From Erodium maritimum (taxonomy: Eukaryota; Streptophyta; Magnoliopsida; Geraniales; Geraniaceae): a stretch of DNA of 64,000 nucleotides. Under the pieces are notes generated by a model. It was not told the DNA's origin, made no database searches, and saw only the letters and a list, made by a program, of their open reading frames with translations. Shown one piece after another: positions 23,378 through 36,505 of the stretch. Position numbers and translations under genes: made by a program. How positions within the stretch are numbered: position 1 is the first letter of the stretch; each line of letters opens with the position of its first letter. The stretch covers positions 18,409,515 to 18,473,514 of the forward strand of contig OY997591.1 of NCBI GenBank assembly GCA_963921825.1, written 5' to 3'.

Positions 23378-24202
23378 TAAAAAAGATCGACCACAAATTA
23401 TCACGATTTTTTAGTTCCTTGTCACTTTCGGTCTAATGCCCCGAAGGACGTTCTCTAAAGAACAGTTATTTTATGCGCTATTCCATTTCCAATATCAGCT
23501 CGCAGAATTCTTAAAACTTGGAAAACTGTGATGATTCCTAACAGATTTACTGTCTGAAGATGCCTTAAAAATGAATCTTCATCCATAATAAAATACTCCG
23601 GCAGAAAAGAAAAACATGATAATGTCTCACAACGATAATGTGCAGCACGTGTTCTAAGAAACAAATGCTGGCACAAGAAATAAAATCCAAGATCGGAATA
23701 TTCCAGACGAATAGCAGCTCAAAAACTGCAAAGTTGCAACATTACAGGGTGAACTCAGATACAAGGTGGATTACAAACGAAAATTGGACAATACAAGACT
23801 TGGAGATGGACCTTGAAGTTGTATTCTGCAAACCAGCATAGAGAATGATAAGTTATGCGTGCTTTCCTAGTTCCCAAACCCCAACCTTTGGAGGGGCTAC
23901 ATTTGTTGCGGCCTCTCCTTAGCATGCAGCACATTTCAGTAACATGTGAAGTACTTAAACCTTTCCAGAGGAAGACTCGAGACCTGATGTCTCTATAAAA
24001 CTTGGAAAACCAACTCTAATAAGCGAATTTATTCACTCGGCATCATTACATGCTATCAGTATCCGCCAGATAAGGGGCATAAACATTACCACTGCAGCAC
24101 CCATAGCCCCGGAAACAGTGAAACTGACAGGAATGATGTGTGTAGAATAGATAACATGCCACATCTTGTGTTTTCAACTAATGATCGTGCATATACATAA
24201 GT
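23378..24202. other. 3' flank of the PHD-finger gene
   Basis: No gene is supported. A TTTATT at 24028-24033 (AATAAA on the minus strand), about 170 bp past the PHD gene stop codon, is a plausible polyadenylation signal. Confidence 0.4.
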
Positions 24203-27200
24203 CTAAGAACCATCACCTGATGTGTGCACTGCATTGGAAATAGGTTCTGAAGCCACAAATGGCAATGCTTTGCTATCCTCATTGCATGCAATTTCATCAA
24301 TGGGATCCGAATCAATTTGCAAAGCAATCACAGTACTATGAGAACTAGACACAGAAACATTGTTTGGCCTTCCATTAACTGCAACTGGCTCGTAATCCAT
24401 CTCCCTTGAGTTTTGAGTCACATTGCAAGGGGGACACTTGCCATCAGTATCAGATTCCGCTAGCTTTTCACCTGAAATAGTATCAGAACATACAACCCCC
24501 TCACCAGAAACTGCAACTGTAGTCCCATGGAGTGTCATAACAGATGTTTCATTTAAAGCAACATCCAGACAAATAGGACCATCATCTGGACTACCACTTT
24601 TGTCATTTATCTCGCTAACGGGAAGGAGACCACAAGGATCAATCCTAGTTGAGGCAAATCCATCTGACTTGTCACTTGAGTGAGAGTCCCCTTCATCTGA
24701 CACTGCAACTTTAACTTCATGAGAAACATCCACACAACTGCCTATCAGAGAAGTCTCGAGTGGAATAGCACCTTGGTGGGAATCACAATCTGCAATAGAA
24801 CCTTTGTAAATTATCGTGTTGGCATTACAGTTAATGTGTCACCTAAGGGAGCATCAGAATGTATAGTACCTTCATTCAAGACTGGAACTTTGAGCACAGA
24901 AGGAGGATCTACGGAATTACTAATCAAAGTATCACTTATAGGCAAAGCAATGCATTTAGCTTCACAATCCACAGATAGAACCTTGTCATTCATCTTGTTA
25001 TCATGATCCAAACCATCATTTGTCTCAACTTCATGCCTAATATACTCCATATCAGATTTGTTTGCCACCTCCGGGATAATAGAACATATTCCTTCATGTT
25101 CCGTTTGGTTTGTACCTGATAAAATATGGAAAAAAAGGATGTAACAAAATTTTTTTAAAAGGTATTATGGGAACAGTTCAAGGGAAAAATAATGACATGA
25201 TAGAATTAGGGGAAATAACACTTCACTACCCTATACTTCGAACTATTATCAATTCATTACCCTGAACTTTAAATCGTATCAATTCACCCCGATGAACTTT
25301 GTTTTTGTTTCAATTTACCCTAATTTGAGGTTTAGTGACGAAAGTGCTCCTTGTATAAAAGCAAAGTTTATATTCTTTTTTAGAATTTTCTTCTTTTTTT
25401 CCAGTTCTTAATTTTTTATGAGGGGCACTTTCGTCATTCAATCTTGAATTATGATAAATTGTAACATGAGCAAAGTTGATTGGGGGTGAATTGATATGAT
25501 TTAAAGTATAGGGTAGTGAATTGATAATACTCTTAAGTACTGGGTAGTGAAGTGTAATTTCCCTAGAATTTATAAAGACCTGCACTGTTCCCCTCCATAT
25601 TTTCTTGTCTGACCAGTAGATTCTTCTGTAACATATCTGTACCAGGAAATACCAACATATTTATGGATCTCATTTCTTGCTTAAGAAATTCCTCAATAGG
25701 AGTGAATCCAAATACTCCTGTCCATGTATGCATGAGTTCAGCAATTGCAGGGATGATCAACTTCTCAACTTTGAGAGCACAAAGAGCCTAGTGCAGATGA
25801 AACAAACATATTAAATAAACAGAATAGAATAATGATCAAACAAACATCATTTCTAGTCCCAGATTTGAGAAGTTTTCCACACAAGCTATCTTACGGATTC
25901 AATGGCGTAAAAAAGCCGTCGGCACATCCCTTGACGCCTATATATATGACGAGTCCCAATGAATGGCATCTCTGCTAACTGCGCTCCATGAAACCTACAC
26001 GGACAGGTAATATACAATGACATAATTACTCTCCATGCTAACGCAGCGTGCAAGCACATACAGATCTCAAGATACCCCCACTCAAATGATCTCCTTGTAG
26101 TTGGGTGCTTGTCAAACAAAAGACAAACAGAACGAATTATTCATTTTCCTTAATGATGGGGTATAAAATATGAGCTCTTAATGCTCTTTGCTAACATGGA
26201 AGAATTTGCGGGGCCAAAGATAATAACTAACAAAGAGATGAGTTACAGTACCTGATAGACGCCGCAGAAATTATCTCATCACCTCTCTCCAAAATAGCAG
26301 TGTAGAAGCCACCATAGTTCAGTCGATTGAAGTTCGATCTGAAAGGGCAAGGGGGAACTAATCAGTAGAGACAAATTTAACATTTCTTGCAAGCAATGTC
26401 TTCCACAATAGTATATTTTTATGTTTTTGTCTTTTCCTTTAGAGTATCAGACGATAAAATTTAAAACTGTCATCCAATTTTGACAAATTTAATCATCAAT
26501 GCAGCAAGGCCCCAAACCATATTATTTGGTCTTAAAATCAGCCAAACTATTAAAAGGTGGTCAATTTCAACAAACATAGTATAATACAGTTACATACCTT
26601 TTAATTTGGGAATTACTGTCATTGGGCCCTGGTCAATTTTATACTATGCTTTTAGTAATGAAATTAGAAAGGAGCGACATTAGGTTAATTAAGGCCTTGG
26701 GGGTAATTTTAGAGAATTGGCCAGGACCAACTTAAGCTGCCTAAACTACACTTAGTTTAAACCTATAAATATCAAACTGTAACACTAATGTATTTCCAGT
26801 ATCATGTGGCACAACCTGGTTGCAAATGACAATTTGCACCAGAGAGCGACACAACCATTCCAGAGAATGTTTGACGACAAACAAAACACTACATTTTCAG
26901 CATTGTTCACGTGTCTCTCAATGTGGATGTTTGATGGTTAAACTTACGCAAACATTAAGCTATTGGGTGAACATTCCCCCTCACATGCAGGCCGGACAAC
27001 ACAAAAGGCCCCACACATGGACCAATAATATGTATGAACATGGAGGAAGCACAAATCAGCCACATGCCCGATACCAAACCAAACTTTGACACCATGTTGA
27101 ACTTTGATAAAATGGATGCTTTATTCAGATATTGATGCCTAATAGTCACTTTTTGGTGAGCATTTAAATGGCATAGAGTAAAGGAAAGCATCCATGGAAT

Positions 27201-30200
27201 ATTGGAGCAGACACAAAGTGTCTTGGAGCTGAAATCTAGATGGCCACAAAAGATCGACACTTGTCGTTCTCTCTAAGTGCAATGTGGTCCCTCAATGCGG
27301 ACTGTGTTAAAGTTCCCAAATACACGCCTATATAGCGCAAATTTGCTCAAGATCAGAGGAGTCATGTTTTTTGAGGTTTCTTTGTTAGGGTTTGGCCATC
27401 CCTTCCTCCAAGCTAAATCGTCCACTACAAAGGAGCTTTTATTTGGAGCATTAAAGGAGCATTGGAACATCACATTACCTCATTTTTATCGATTTTTTGA
27501 AGCTTTTAATCAAAGCTTGGAGGGGAAAGGACAATAACATGAAGTTAGGAAAGATTTGGTTTTTCAACCCAATCTTGGTTTAGTTCTTCATATTGTTTAA
27601 TTTCTATTCCTAGCTGTTGTAATAACTATGTCCCATGAATGCTTGAATTTAGATTGTTACTCCATGGCCTTGGAGTAATTATCCTTGAACATAAGTGTTT
27701 GATGTATATGATCTCCTTTGATTAATGTATGAATTATTTATTTGTTGGGGTTTGCTTGGATTGTGGCTATTTCATTTCCCATGTGTTTCAAAGGTTCTAG
27801 GACATGTGTGGCAACAAAACCCGATTGTTACCTAGGGTTATGTGTATACGTTGCCCATGAAGTTATGAAGATTCTTTTATGTTGGTTTTACGTTATTTCC
27901 ATGCTTGAATGTCTAGTGCGAGGTTGGAATCTTGTTTTATCGTATTTATCTTCTATCGTTGAGTGATTCAAAGATAGAAGATATATTTTGGCCCACAAAA
28001 TTGAAAGCCCAAGTCCAATGTTTTTAAATTGAAGCCCTAGTAACTACTGTCCTTCCTATTCCTTCTTGTGGAGTGAAGAAACGTAGAAAGATGGCTTTCG
28101 GAGTAAAGGAACATAAACAGATGGCTTTTTGCTGCCGTGGAGGAAGACAAATAAACAAGAGAAAAATATGTTCTTTTTGATGCCGAGAGGAAGACGAAGA
28201 ACAAAGATATTTGCTGCAAAAGAGAAATGACCTTTTGTTGCTGATGTTCAAGAGAAACAGGGATAGGGTTTCAAAATATTGATGTAGTTGACTCAGATTT
28301 CTCAAGTTGAGCCGACGTTGACCGAGTTCCTCACCGACACACCCTTCTCATATTTACAGGCTTGAATTCCCCTACTTTTCCCAAATTTAAAAACACTTAT
28401 AAAAGATTAACTAAACGGGGGCAGATTCAAAAAATTTACAGGGGTAAATATAAAGAAAGGTCATTTTGCAAATAAAAGGTAAAAGTTCTAAAATAGGTCC
28501 CGGATTATGCACAATGTGCCAAATAAGCCCCTGAATTTTATTTGGAATCAGACAGACCACACCATTCAAAGGCACGGTTTTATGTATCAACCATATATAA
28601 GTAAATATAAGTGAAGTATGTACAAAAGGAAAATATAATTAAGGCGTATAAAAAAGGTAAATACAAGGGGAAATTACCTTTAGTTACCTTAAAATTTTGG
28701 TCACATACCTATAGCTACATAAAGTTATGATACCTTATTGGACAAAGTTTTGGTCTAGTTTTCAACACTTTTACCATATTGTCCAATTCTTAAAGGCATG
28801 TAATTGATCTGTAACCAAATTATAAGACATGTACATTATTTGTTGTGACCAATTCATGCATGTAAATGATCTCTGATCAAAACTTATGGTGCCTTATTTG
28901 ACACTTTTAAACTTTGTGTAGCTAAAGGTATGTGACCAAAACATTGGGGTAACTAAAGGTAATTTTCCCTAAATATAATTAGTGCTTACCCACAGTTGTA
29001 AAGGACATTGTGAATTAAATTGACCCCACTCCTGCGATCCACAATAGGTAGAAAGCATTCATCCATAACAGTTAATGCAACGGCTAGCTTCGAGTTGCAC
29101 TCAACCCTTTGGGGATGGCCACGGAAGGTAGTATCTAAGTCTGAGTCTGTTCTGTGAGCAAGAGACCATGAATATCCAGACTCTAGCTCATGTTTCACCC
29201 CAAGGTATTTATGTAAATGCTCAGATACCTGTTAATGGGAGCATAATATTCAAACAATGACTTCATAGAACAGAAATACAAGCCTACAACTCAAAAAGAA
29301 AATAGCACAAGAGGAATTCAGTTTAAAATATCTGTCGAGCTCAAACAATATATCCATCCCCCCATTCTATTATTTTAATGGCCCTAAAACCTTTTTATAC
29401 TCACTCTCATACTATAGTTACACTAGCATACCTATTTCACAGAATTTGCATATTATTTGAATTGTTGCTGCAAATTTTGTTGCAAAAAATCGAATTGACG
29501 CTAACTCGATTCATTCCCCAGTTGAATTATTATAATAGCCGTAAAATCTTTTCCAGCCCAATACTACAATGACGCTAACATTCCAGTTTTGCAGAATTTG
29601 CATATATACCATGGAATTCGGAATGCTGTTTCAAATGTATTTTCTCGTTATATTATGTTTTTCATTTTAATTGCTACATAGAAGCCTAAGCAATACATGT
29701 TCTTAGAAAACAAGACCAACAGTCTGAAAGTAATATGTATTGGAATACAATTTATATTCTTGACTGAATTGGAATAAAATGTCTTTGCGCTGTCAAGAAA
29801 AAAATATAATAATGACTCATAAATAAGTAATACCTCTCTACACTTCTGCCCACAAAATAAAGAGAAGGAACTGGAATCAACAGGAAGAAAATCCATCTCT
29901 TGAACGCATGATTCGTGATCTAAGAATAGAATAGAAAGTTTTAAATAAATAAAAATATAAGAGAATGACAAGAAATCAATGAGATATGATATGCGCATTT
30001 GCGGCTCCTACAAAAGCTTCAAACAATTGGAAGAAAGCTGCATACATTTTTTCTCACACAAGCTGCAAGCGAGTAATGCACCAACAGTTGCATAATCTTC
30101 TTCTGCATCGCTACCACAAGTTATGCCACAAAATTTGCATGTACAATTTGGACAGTGCCAATCACCTGGTGGAAGCATCTGCAGTCAAAAGAAAAACGCA

Positions 30201-33200
30201 TTGTAAGATATCCATTAAGAGCTTGTGATCACAATTATGTCCCCACAAATAGTGCATCGTAGTGCTAGCAGTTGCTTGGATGAGCAACAGGGATCAAATT
30301 ATCCCTCACCCCACCCACTTTCTTCTGTTGGGCATAATACATCAAAACACAAATGTTCATTCCAAAAATTAATGCTTAGTTTAAATGCTGCATAAGCAAG
30401 CCATTTTCATAGTTTTAACTTGTAATTCTCAGAGACAGAGCTATGAAACAAGCAAGACGGTTTTAGTTGTAAGAGAAGTACTATAGATCTTCTCAGTATA
30501 AGTAATATAGCATAGGTTTCTATGCGTTTGAGAAACTAAAGAGTCTTAGATCGTTAACTAAAGAGCACAAGTTTCATACCAATCGGTAGTAAAATGAGTT
30601 CCAAGAAAAATTGCTTTCCAGTCAACACTGATTTATGCTTTGGGGAATTCGCATGACAGTACGAAATATCTTGTTCTTTAAATTGCTTTATATCTAAGAA
30701 GTTTTTTTTCCTTCGATAAGTTTTCTTCATTACTTCTTCTATAACCATAGGGTACTATACTGAAACATATAATTTATTTAAACACCTACAACTTTTATTC
30801 AAAAATGAATTTTTTTATTTAGAATTTAAACGATGACCTACTTGAGTGAATTAGAACACAGAAAAATAAGGCTGCATTAGAGTTCCCATTTATCTCATAT
30901 GCAGTTTATAGCCACGTGTTAATCCATGAACATTATTGAACATGGTCCTGATTAGTTTCAAATATGATTGTATTTTTAAACTAGTATAATTTGGACTACA
31001 AAGCGAATTAGAGAATACAGGAAGATAAAGTTTGCTTATTGAGTTACCATTTACCGATCATGATCAAGCAAACAACCTTAGTTTTTACCATTTCTAGCTA
31101 AAACAAGTCCACTGACTTCAAATGCATAAAGGGGAAAGGAAAAAGGCACAAATGGTTATAGCTAATGAATGTTATTAGCATCACAAGAACAACGAACTAG
31201 CATGTATCAATTAAAAATTTGTGTCAGCTTGTATGAACAATTGCATACCTCTATATCTAAGCAGCTCTGATGGAATGTTGATGGACAGCTATCACAGCAG
31301 ATCAAATCCCCACCGTCAGCACAAATGCCACACGTATCATCATTTGGATCATCACCATCAATGTCTACTGAGTAAAAGCCAATGCGTTCAGACTCTTCTT
31401 GTCTATTCCATGCATCAATCTGGCACTGCAACAGGGAAATCCCAGATTCCAAGTATATATTTTGAAATGGCTGACGTAGTTTGCTACCAGCATGGATCTC
31501 AAATTTCGAAACCGTAAGAATTTTGCTACAGCAACCACAATGAATGCCGTCTCTTGTTATCCAGCCCTCCAACATCACTTTTGTCCGTCGACGGTTCATA
31601 TACTGCACCTTTTGGCTCAACTGCACAGTTCCACAATCAATCAGCCAGGAGAGTAAAGTCCGTTTTCCAGAGTATGGGGCAAAGCCATCTGTTTCTGAAT
31701 TTGACCCCTTGCTAGCACTTCGAACTAGCAAAGTACATCTACCAAGTTTTCTACTTTTTCTTCCTTGCACTGCATGGGACTTCGATGCAGAAGATGGTTT
31801 TTCGACATCATCATGCAAACTATTATTAGAAGTCTGGTTTTTTGTGCTAAGACTGATATAACCACTATCGTTAATTTTAGTTTTCAATGATTTACCACCC
31901 TGCTTTATAAAAGAACTTAGTTTCTCTTCTTCGCTATCACTGTCCATGCTCTCTCTGTCATGCATGTGATTTGAAGACTTTTTCCTCGCAGCACCTTTTG
32001 CATGTACACTCTTATTGCCATCTCTCAGCTTCTTTCTCATTTCTTTTTCCATCTTCTTTTGAGTTTTTCTCGTTAATTGACTGAGTATCTCATTTGATAG
32101 TGGAGCAAATGAACCATCCTCACTAGGTTTGGCTTCCATATCCTCATCATTTAGTTGTTTTTGAAGAGCGTCATATGCTTTGATGATTGACCAGTAGGCT
32201 GTTCCTGTGGGATTAATGTACACTGCATCCAAGTAGTCTCTGTTCCTTCTAGGTCTGTAATCAATTGTCCAGCCTGCATTCAGAAGCATACCTCTTATCC
32301 TTTCGCGTAGTTTTTGCTTTTCCGTGCCACTGCCACGCTTAACCTTTCCTTCTCTGGTTCCACTTGGAGTAAGCTTGTCAGCTGATGGGCTCATTTTACC
32401 CGCGTGACTTACTGTTATCCTACCACTCTGGATTACTGCATTCTTCTTTGATTCGTGCTTCAATGATGAATCACTGTCCTCCGAATCCAAGTCACTGGCC
32501 TTACTGTTCTTAGTGAACATAGGTTTGCGTAAAGTTGATTTATTTTTCTCTGGCTTCCCAACAAATTTAGTTCCTGAATAAAACGAAGGACTTACCAGAG
32601 CATTCCTCTTGACAATATCATCGGACATGGAAACTTTTCCACCATCCTTAACTTTCTGATGACTGTAACTTTTCAGTGATTCACCTAACTTCTTGTTCTT
32701 GTTCACCATCACCTTCAAGACACCATTTTTCCCCTGAAGCCTAATGGCTTCCTCTGAATGACTTGCATACTTCTCTCTCGAATATGATATAGGTAGTTGA
32801 GCTTTATCTTTTTTCATCTCAAACCTATCAGGCCTAGCAAAATACATGCTCCTCTTGTTAGGAACATGCCGGCTTGATCCAGTTTCAAACTCCCGCTCAC
32901 TACCACTGCACCCCATTTTCATTGATCCCAGTAACCTTCTTCCCCCAACTTCATCTTCATCTTCATCTTCATCTTCACTGTCATCATCATCATCATCATC
33001 ATCATAATGTCCCATTCGCATCTTCTCATTGTCCATTCTATCATATTCATCAAACTCAAACACATCCATTCTACTCCTCTTCAATTCCCTTCCATCTTGA
33101 CCACTCCGATAAATCCTATTGTCCCCATTAGTTCTACTGTTATCCAATCTATTCCTCTTTCTACTGATATCACTATCTTCTAAAATGCCCTTGTCAAAAT

Positions 33201-33480
33201 CATTGAGGCCATTACTTACTCGAACAGCTTCAGGGATGATCTTCCTTCTAGGAGGCTTCAATAAGTCATCACTGGAACCCGAATCACTCATAACCAACCT
33301 AGCCCTCCCCTTCTTGGACCTGTAAACCTTCCTGGGCCTGGAGGAGCCAGCCCCAACAACACCAGCACCTGAACCAGCGCCATCCCCCTTCTTCCTCAAA
33401 ATTAAACAACCAGACGAGCTCCTGTTCTTCACCACAATCCCTGCATGCTGACCAGAACTTCCACTGTCCTCCATGTGCAT
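24203..33480 (-). CDS. PHD-finger/GNAT protein, IDM1/ROS4-like
   Basis: Members of this plant nuclear family read chromatin with PHD fingers; IDM1 acetylates histone H3 to help DNA demethylation. The function here is by family only. Modelled exons (minus strand, GT-AG throughout) are 33480-31249, 30178-30046, 29919-29834, 29228-28990, 26338-26252, 25994-25895, 25787-25580, 25115-24870 and 24789-24203. All join in frame to 1305 residues. Domains in order: acidic low-complexity N-terminus with an Asp/Glu run (about 160-180); a conserved block with [19 protein letters not shown] (about 385-450); a TDBD-like block ([19 protein letters not shown], about 600-690); PHD finger ([18 protein letters not shown], 714-760); a second Cys-rich PHD-like segment; and a GNAT domain (about 890-1010, [15 protein letters not shown]). 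The acidic tail is about 310 residues. The start is the first ATG of exon 1. The last, 80-nt intron is the least certain. Confidence 0.88.
25210..25563. mobile_element. MITE in intron 7 of the PHD gene
   Basis: Inverted ends GGGAAATAACACTTCACTACCC and GGGAAATTACACTTCACTACCC bound a 354-bp element. The flanks TAGAATTAG and TAGAATTTA match at 7 of 9 bases, which fits a Mutator-type target duplication. It lies 16 bp inside the intron from the exon 7 donor and makes up most of the 464-bp intron. Confidence 0.75.
26339..28989. other. Intron 4 of the PHD gene, expanded by repeats
   Basis: This 2651-bp intron is the longest in the gene. It contains a MITE (28667-28969), a fragment at about 28480-28590 with MITE-like phrasing ('aataggtcccggatt', 'aataagcccctgaattt'), and 26800-27900 that looks like non-host repeat sequence with no fixed ends. 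Open frames inside it have no domains. Confidence 0.6.
28667..28969. mobile_element. Mutator-like MITE in intron 4 of the PHD gene
   Basis: The ends GGGGAAATTACCTTTAGTTACC and GGGAAAATTACCTTTAGTTACC are inverted. The flanks TAAATACAA (28658-28666) and TAAATATAA (28970-28978) form a 9-bp duplication with one mismatch. It is 303 bp long and non-coding. Confidence 0.82.
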
Positions 33481-33860
33481 CAATCACACCCTTCAAAAAA
33501 TCCCTAATACCCTCAGATTCTCAAACGCACCATCAAATTCACCTCAAGAAAACAAAGCCAAACCTCTCAATTAAACTCCATAAACCAGATCTGAAGCAAA
33601 ACTGATCAGAAATCGGAACTTTAGCGAAATGAACAAAGAAAATCGAGAATGTTCTTCAGTCGTAAAGGAAACAGAGATTAGGGGCAGATAGTTTACCTAA
33701 CCGGTGAAGACGCAAGGCTCCGTAACCGGCGGTGGCGCAACTTTCCGGCAACAGGAGATGATTTGAGAAGAAATCTGGACGTAGAGTGAGATTGCAAAAC
33801 TAGAATTATATGAATGAGAAAACCACAGACACTACTGTCTCCTTCCCCTCCGCGATCCTC
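33481..33860 (-). promoter_or_regulatory. 5' UTR and proximal promoter of the PHD gene
   Basis: A 5' UTR intron is plausible: a donor TTAG|GTAAAC at about 33699 and an acceptor TTGCTTCAG|ATCTGG at about 33592 on the minus strand. The pyrimidine-rich stretch around 33840-33930 (plus-strand numbering) would be the core promoter. No clear TATA box was found. Confidence 0.4.
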
Positions 33861-34176
33861 TTTGCTATTATTTTTTTTTTTTCAGGGCTTTCTTTTTCCT
33901 TCTTTACGTTTCATCTGTTTCTGTTTTCTTTTTCCAGGAAAAATCACATTTTCTTCCTTAGATGTTATCGATTCCGGTTAATTTAGTTTTTTGGAAGTAG
34001 TAATTTGTTAATTTAATCCTCAAATTATTTGTCCATGAATCTGTTTAATCTTTTCATTTTCGGTGAATTAATTAAAAAAATAATGGCATAGATTTATACT
34101 GAGAACTTAGCGATTAAGGTCACGTTTGAAATTACAGACTAAAATTTCACCTCAAAGATCTACATATTTCCTTACC
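33861..34176. other. Spacer upstream of the PHD gene
   Basis: AT-rich spacer; nothing recognised. Confidence 0.4.
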
Positions 34177-34189
34177 CAAAAGGTATTTT

Positions 34190-36492
34190 TTTAGCATATA
34201 AATGACAATTTTATTGATAACGAAATCAGATAAAAAGATTACAAATATGAGAAAAGTGAAGAGGGTAAGACAAGGTTCAAAATGGTAGTTTCTGGACGTT
34301 AACTTTATAACCAATGTATCTGGTTAATCCAGGGAAGAAGAGTACAAGGAGATCCTCAGGCTGATGGTTGCTTGATTGCAGATCGTACCTGAAAATGTAT
34401 GTAGTAACTAATAGGGGGATTTTCAGGGGATAACGGATATCTAAGAAGAACATTAGAAAACGGGGAAAACATGAGGTCAGTTAGACACCAACCTTGGCAG
34501 GGCGAGGTGTACATCCTCACGCATGCCTCGTTACTTGAGGGCACACTCATTGGCCCTGGCGAGGCTGCTTCGCAAACCCCGCCTTAGTGTGCTCTAGAGT
34601 AGCAAGTTCCTTTGTCGGATCAGGGGCGTCTAGGCTCCTCTTCTTTTGGACCGGGCGAGGGTGGTCACCCTTGCACCTGGGAGGCAAAACTTGATGTTAT
34701 CCCTTTTCGGCTTACACTCGCCCTAGGTAGGGGGTGGGAGCATCAAGGCCTGTAAATTTCTTGCGCCAAACAAGAATAACTTCTAGTTGGGCAGTAGATC
34801 ATGTGTCACACTCGCCTCGCTTGGTCCTTTTCCCGAGGTTGTGGGAGGTGCTGGGTTGGGGTGAAGGGACGCGTGCTTCTAGCTCCCGATGTATGTCAAT
34901 GCTATGGACAGAATATCCTTGTGTCGGAGTGTGGGCTGGTGGTCCCAATGGTGCGAAGCCTGGCAGGATGGTAGACCTTGGTGCGGTAATGCTAGCGGTT
35001 GAGTGTAATCCCAGGCGGGGGTCCCCTACGAGTGGAGAGTATGTTTGGAATGGGGTCCGACCAATCCCTACGGATCCCCGTTCGTAGTTTGGGGAGTTTT
35101 GGCGCTATGAGCGATAAATCGAAGCGCTGAATCACTTGGGGATTAGTCGGGTCACTCCAGGGGCATTCCACTCCCAGGTGAACTATACATCTGCAGTGTA
35201 AGCAGAAGTCTATGAGCCACACATATTGGAGTCGGGCTCGGTTTGGTGTTTGATGGCTTGGGACGTGGACAAGGATTGTTCGTCTATGCGGTGTTGCGAG
35301 GTCTTTCTAGAAGCGCACACTTAGGGTGCCTCGCTAGGCTAGGCTTGCTCGGTTTGTGCGGACATCCAAAAAACCACCACGAGCCTCCCCCACCTAGAAG
35401 CTCGTCTCAACTATAAGTCCTTCCCAGGACAGATTAGAGATAAAGGCTCACATTTGTATCTTAGAGAACTGTAGTGTGGCCGGGTTGAGACTTAGGCAGA
35501 GACCCTCCAACACCAGCAGACCATGGTTATCCTTTCCATATTTTGTTCGTTTCTACCTAAGAGGTGAAATAGAACACAGATGTGCCCCAGCCGAGATCCT
35601 TGATGACAAGCCCATCATGGGGCTATACCTTTGTCATCACCGCCTCCATAGAGACTCGATCGTAGTTACAGGACATGAGCAGGCGTCCCGTAAAGACAAA
35701 CGTCGTATGGTCCCGATTATGGGCCGTCGTCGGGTCCCTCGAGATGCAGATCACTCTGTCCTCCTCCTCATCCATATTGAGGGAATCAAAGCCCTTTTGG
35801 AGGGCAAAGAGGTTCTCCAATGGAGGGCGGGGTCCCTCCTCGATGATTCTCCCACCGAGGGAATCGGTCAACACAGGTGTTGGGTTGGTGAGGGGTCTTG
35901 AGACCCTTTACGACTCCTGGGGTAGGCCAACTAAGGCGAGGTCGACGACGAGGGGGTTCGAGCGCATGGGTTGGTCAGTAACGTCTCCACAGAGCCGGAG
36001 ACCACCGTGTCTTGAAGGGGGACCTGGAAAGGGTTGGATACAAGGGGCAGCGGAGGCGGGACAGTCTACACGGCTCCTAGTTGAGGATCTGGACTGAGCC
36101 ATATAAGGGCAACAAGGGTAGGCGGAGGTACTACTCCCAACCTTGGCCAAGACCCATCGACATCAACACAGGGACTGTCCGGTAAGGAAGGGGAAAGGGA
36201 CTTTGTGGCTTCTTCCTTGGACGCACGGGCTTGATAAAACCTTGTGAAGGAGTCGGGGGGATGCCTTGAGGTGCCTCGGGTTGTGGGTTCATGTGAGAGA
36301 CAACAACTTGATCGAGGAAGGGCTTCACATGGGTGATAGACATGGTGTCGAGTGCATTGAGGCTGGTAGGAGAAATGGGGACCATGGTTGGTGAACGATG
36401 AGCTCTGATTAGTAAGATAGGCGGCATATAGAGAGAGGAGAGAAACAAAGGAACCATATAGGCCGATTTTTTTTTAAAACGCACGCTTTACA
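34190..36492 (-). mobile_element. Second non-autonomous LINE carrying ORF1 only
   Basis: An exact 13-bp direct repeat (CAAAAGGTATTTT) flanks the element at 34177-34189 and 36493-36505. The 3' end (left, minus strand) has a LINE-like tail with AATAAAATTGTCATTTATATGC followed by an A-tract at the junction. Inside is an ORF1 gene and then 3' sequence; no endonuclease or reverse transcriptase is found. The architecture equals that of the element at 8910-11300, but the 3' tails differ, so these are two families or old branches. Confidence 0.75.
34992..36150 (-). pseudogene. LINE ORF1 (DUF4283 and CCHC knuckle), decayed
   Basis: Reading the minus strand, 35874-35480 carries the DUF4283 signature (DEEEDRVICISRD, FTGRLLMSCNYDRVSMEAVMTKV, stop, then GLVIKDLGWGTSVFYF and a KIWKG.PW block). 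About 35225-35150 carries a zinc knuckle in frame, FCLHCRCIVHLGVEC, with Cys, Cys, His and Cys in the expected order. Stops and frameshifts separate these parts. The upstream frame 36484-36131 is Pro-rich and may be the N-terminal part or leader. Confidence 0.65.
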
Positions 36493-36505
36493 CAAAAGGT
36501 ATTTT

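Noticed and set aside
27080..27900. Possible Gypsy LTR inside intron 4 of the PHD gene
   Set aside because: The style is suggestive, but neither boundary nor flanking duplication was found.
32874..33131. His-rich plus-strand frame
   Set aside because: It is the antisense shadow of the Asp/Glu codon run in exon 1 of the PHD gene.
33481..33483. Starting the PHD protein one codon earlier
   Set aside because: That codon is TTG on the minus strand; the first ATG is at 33480-33478.
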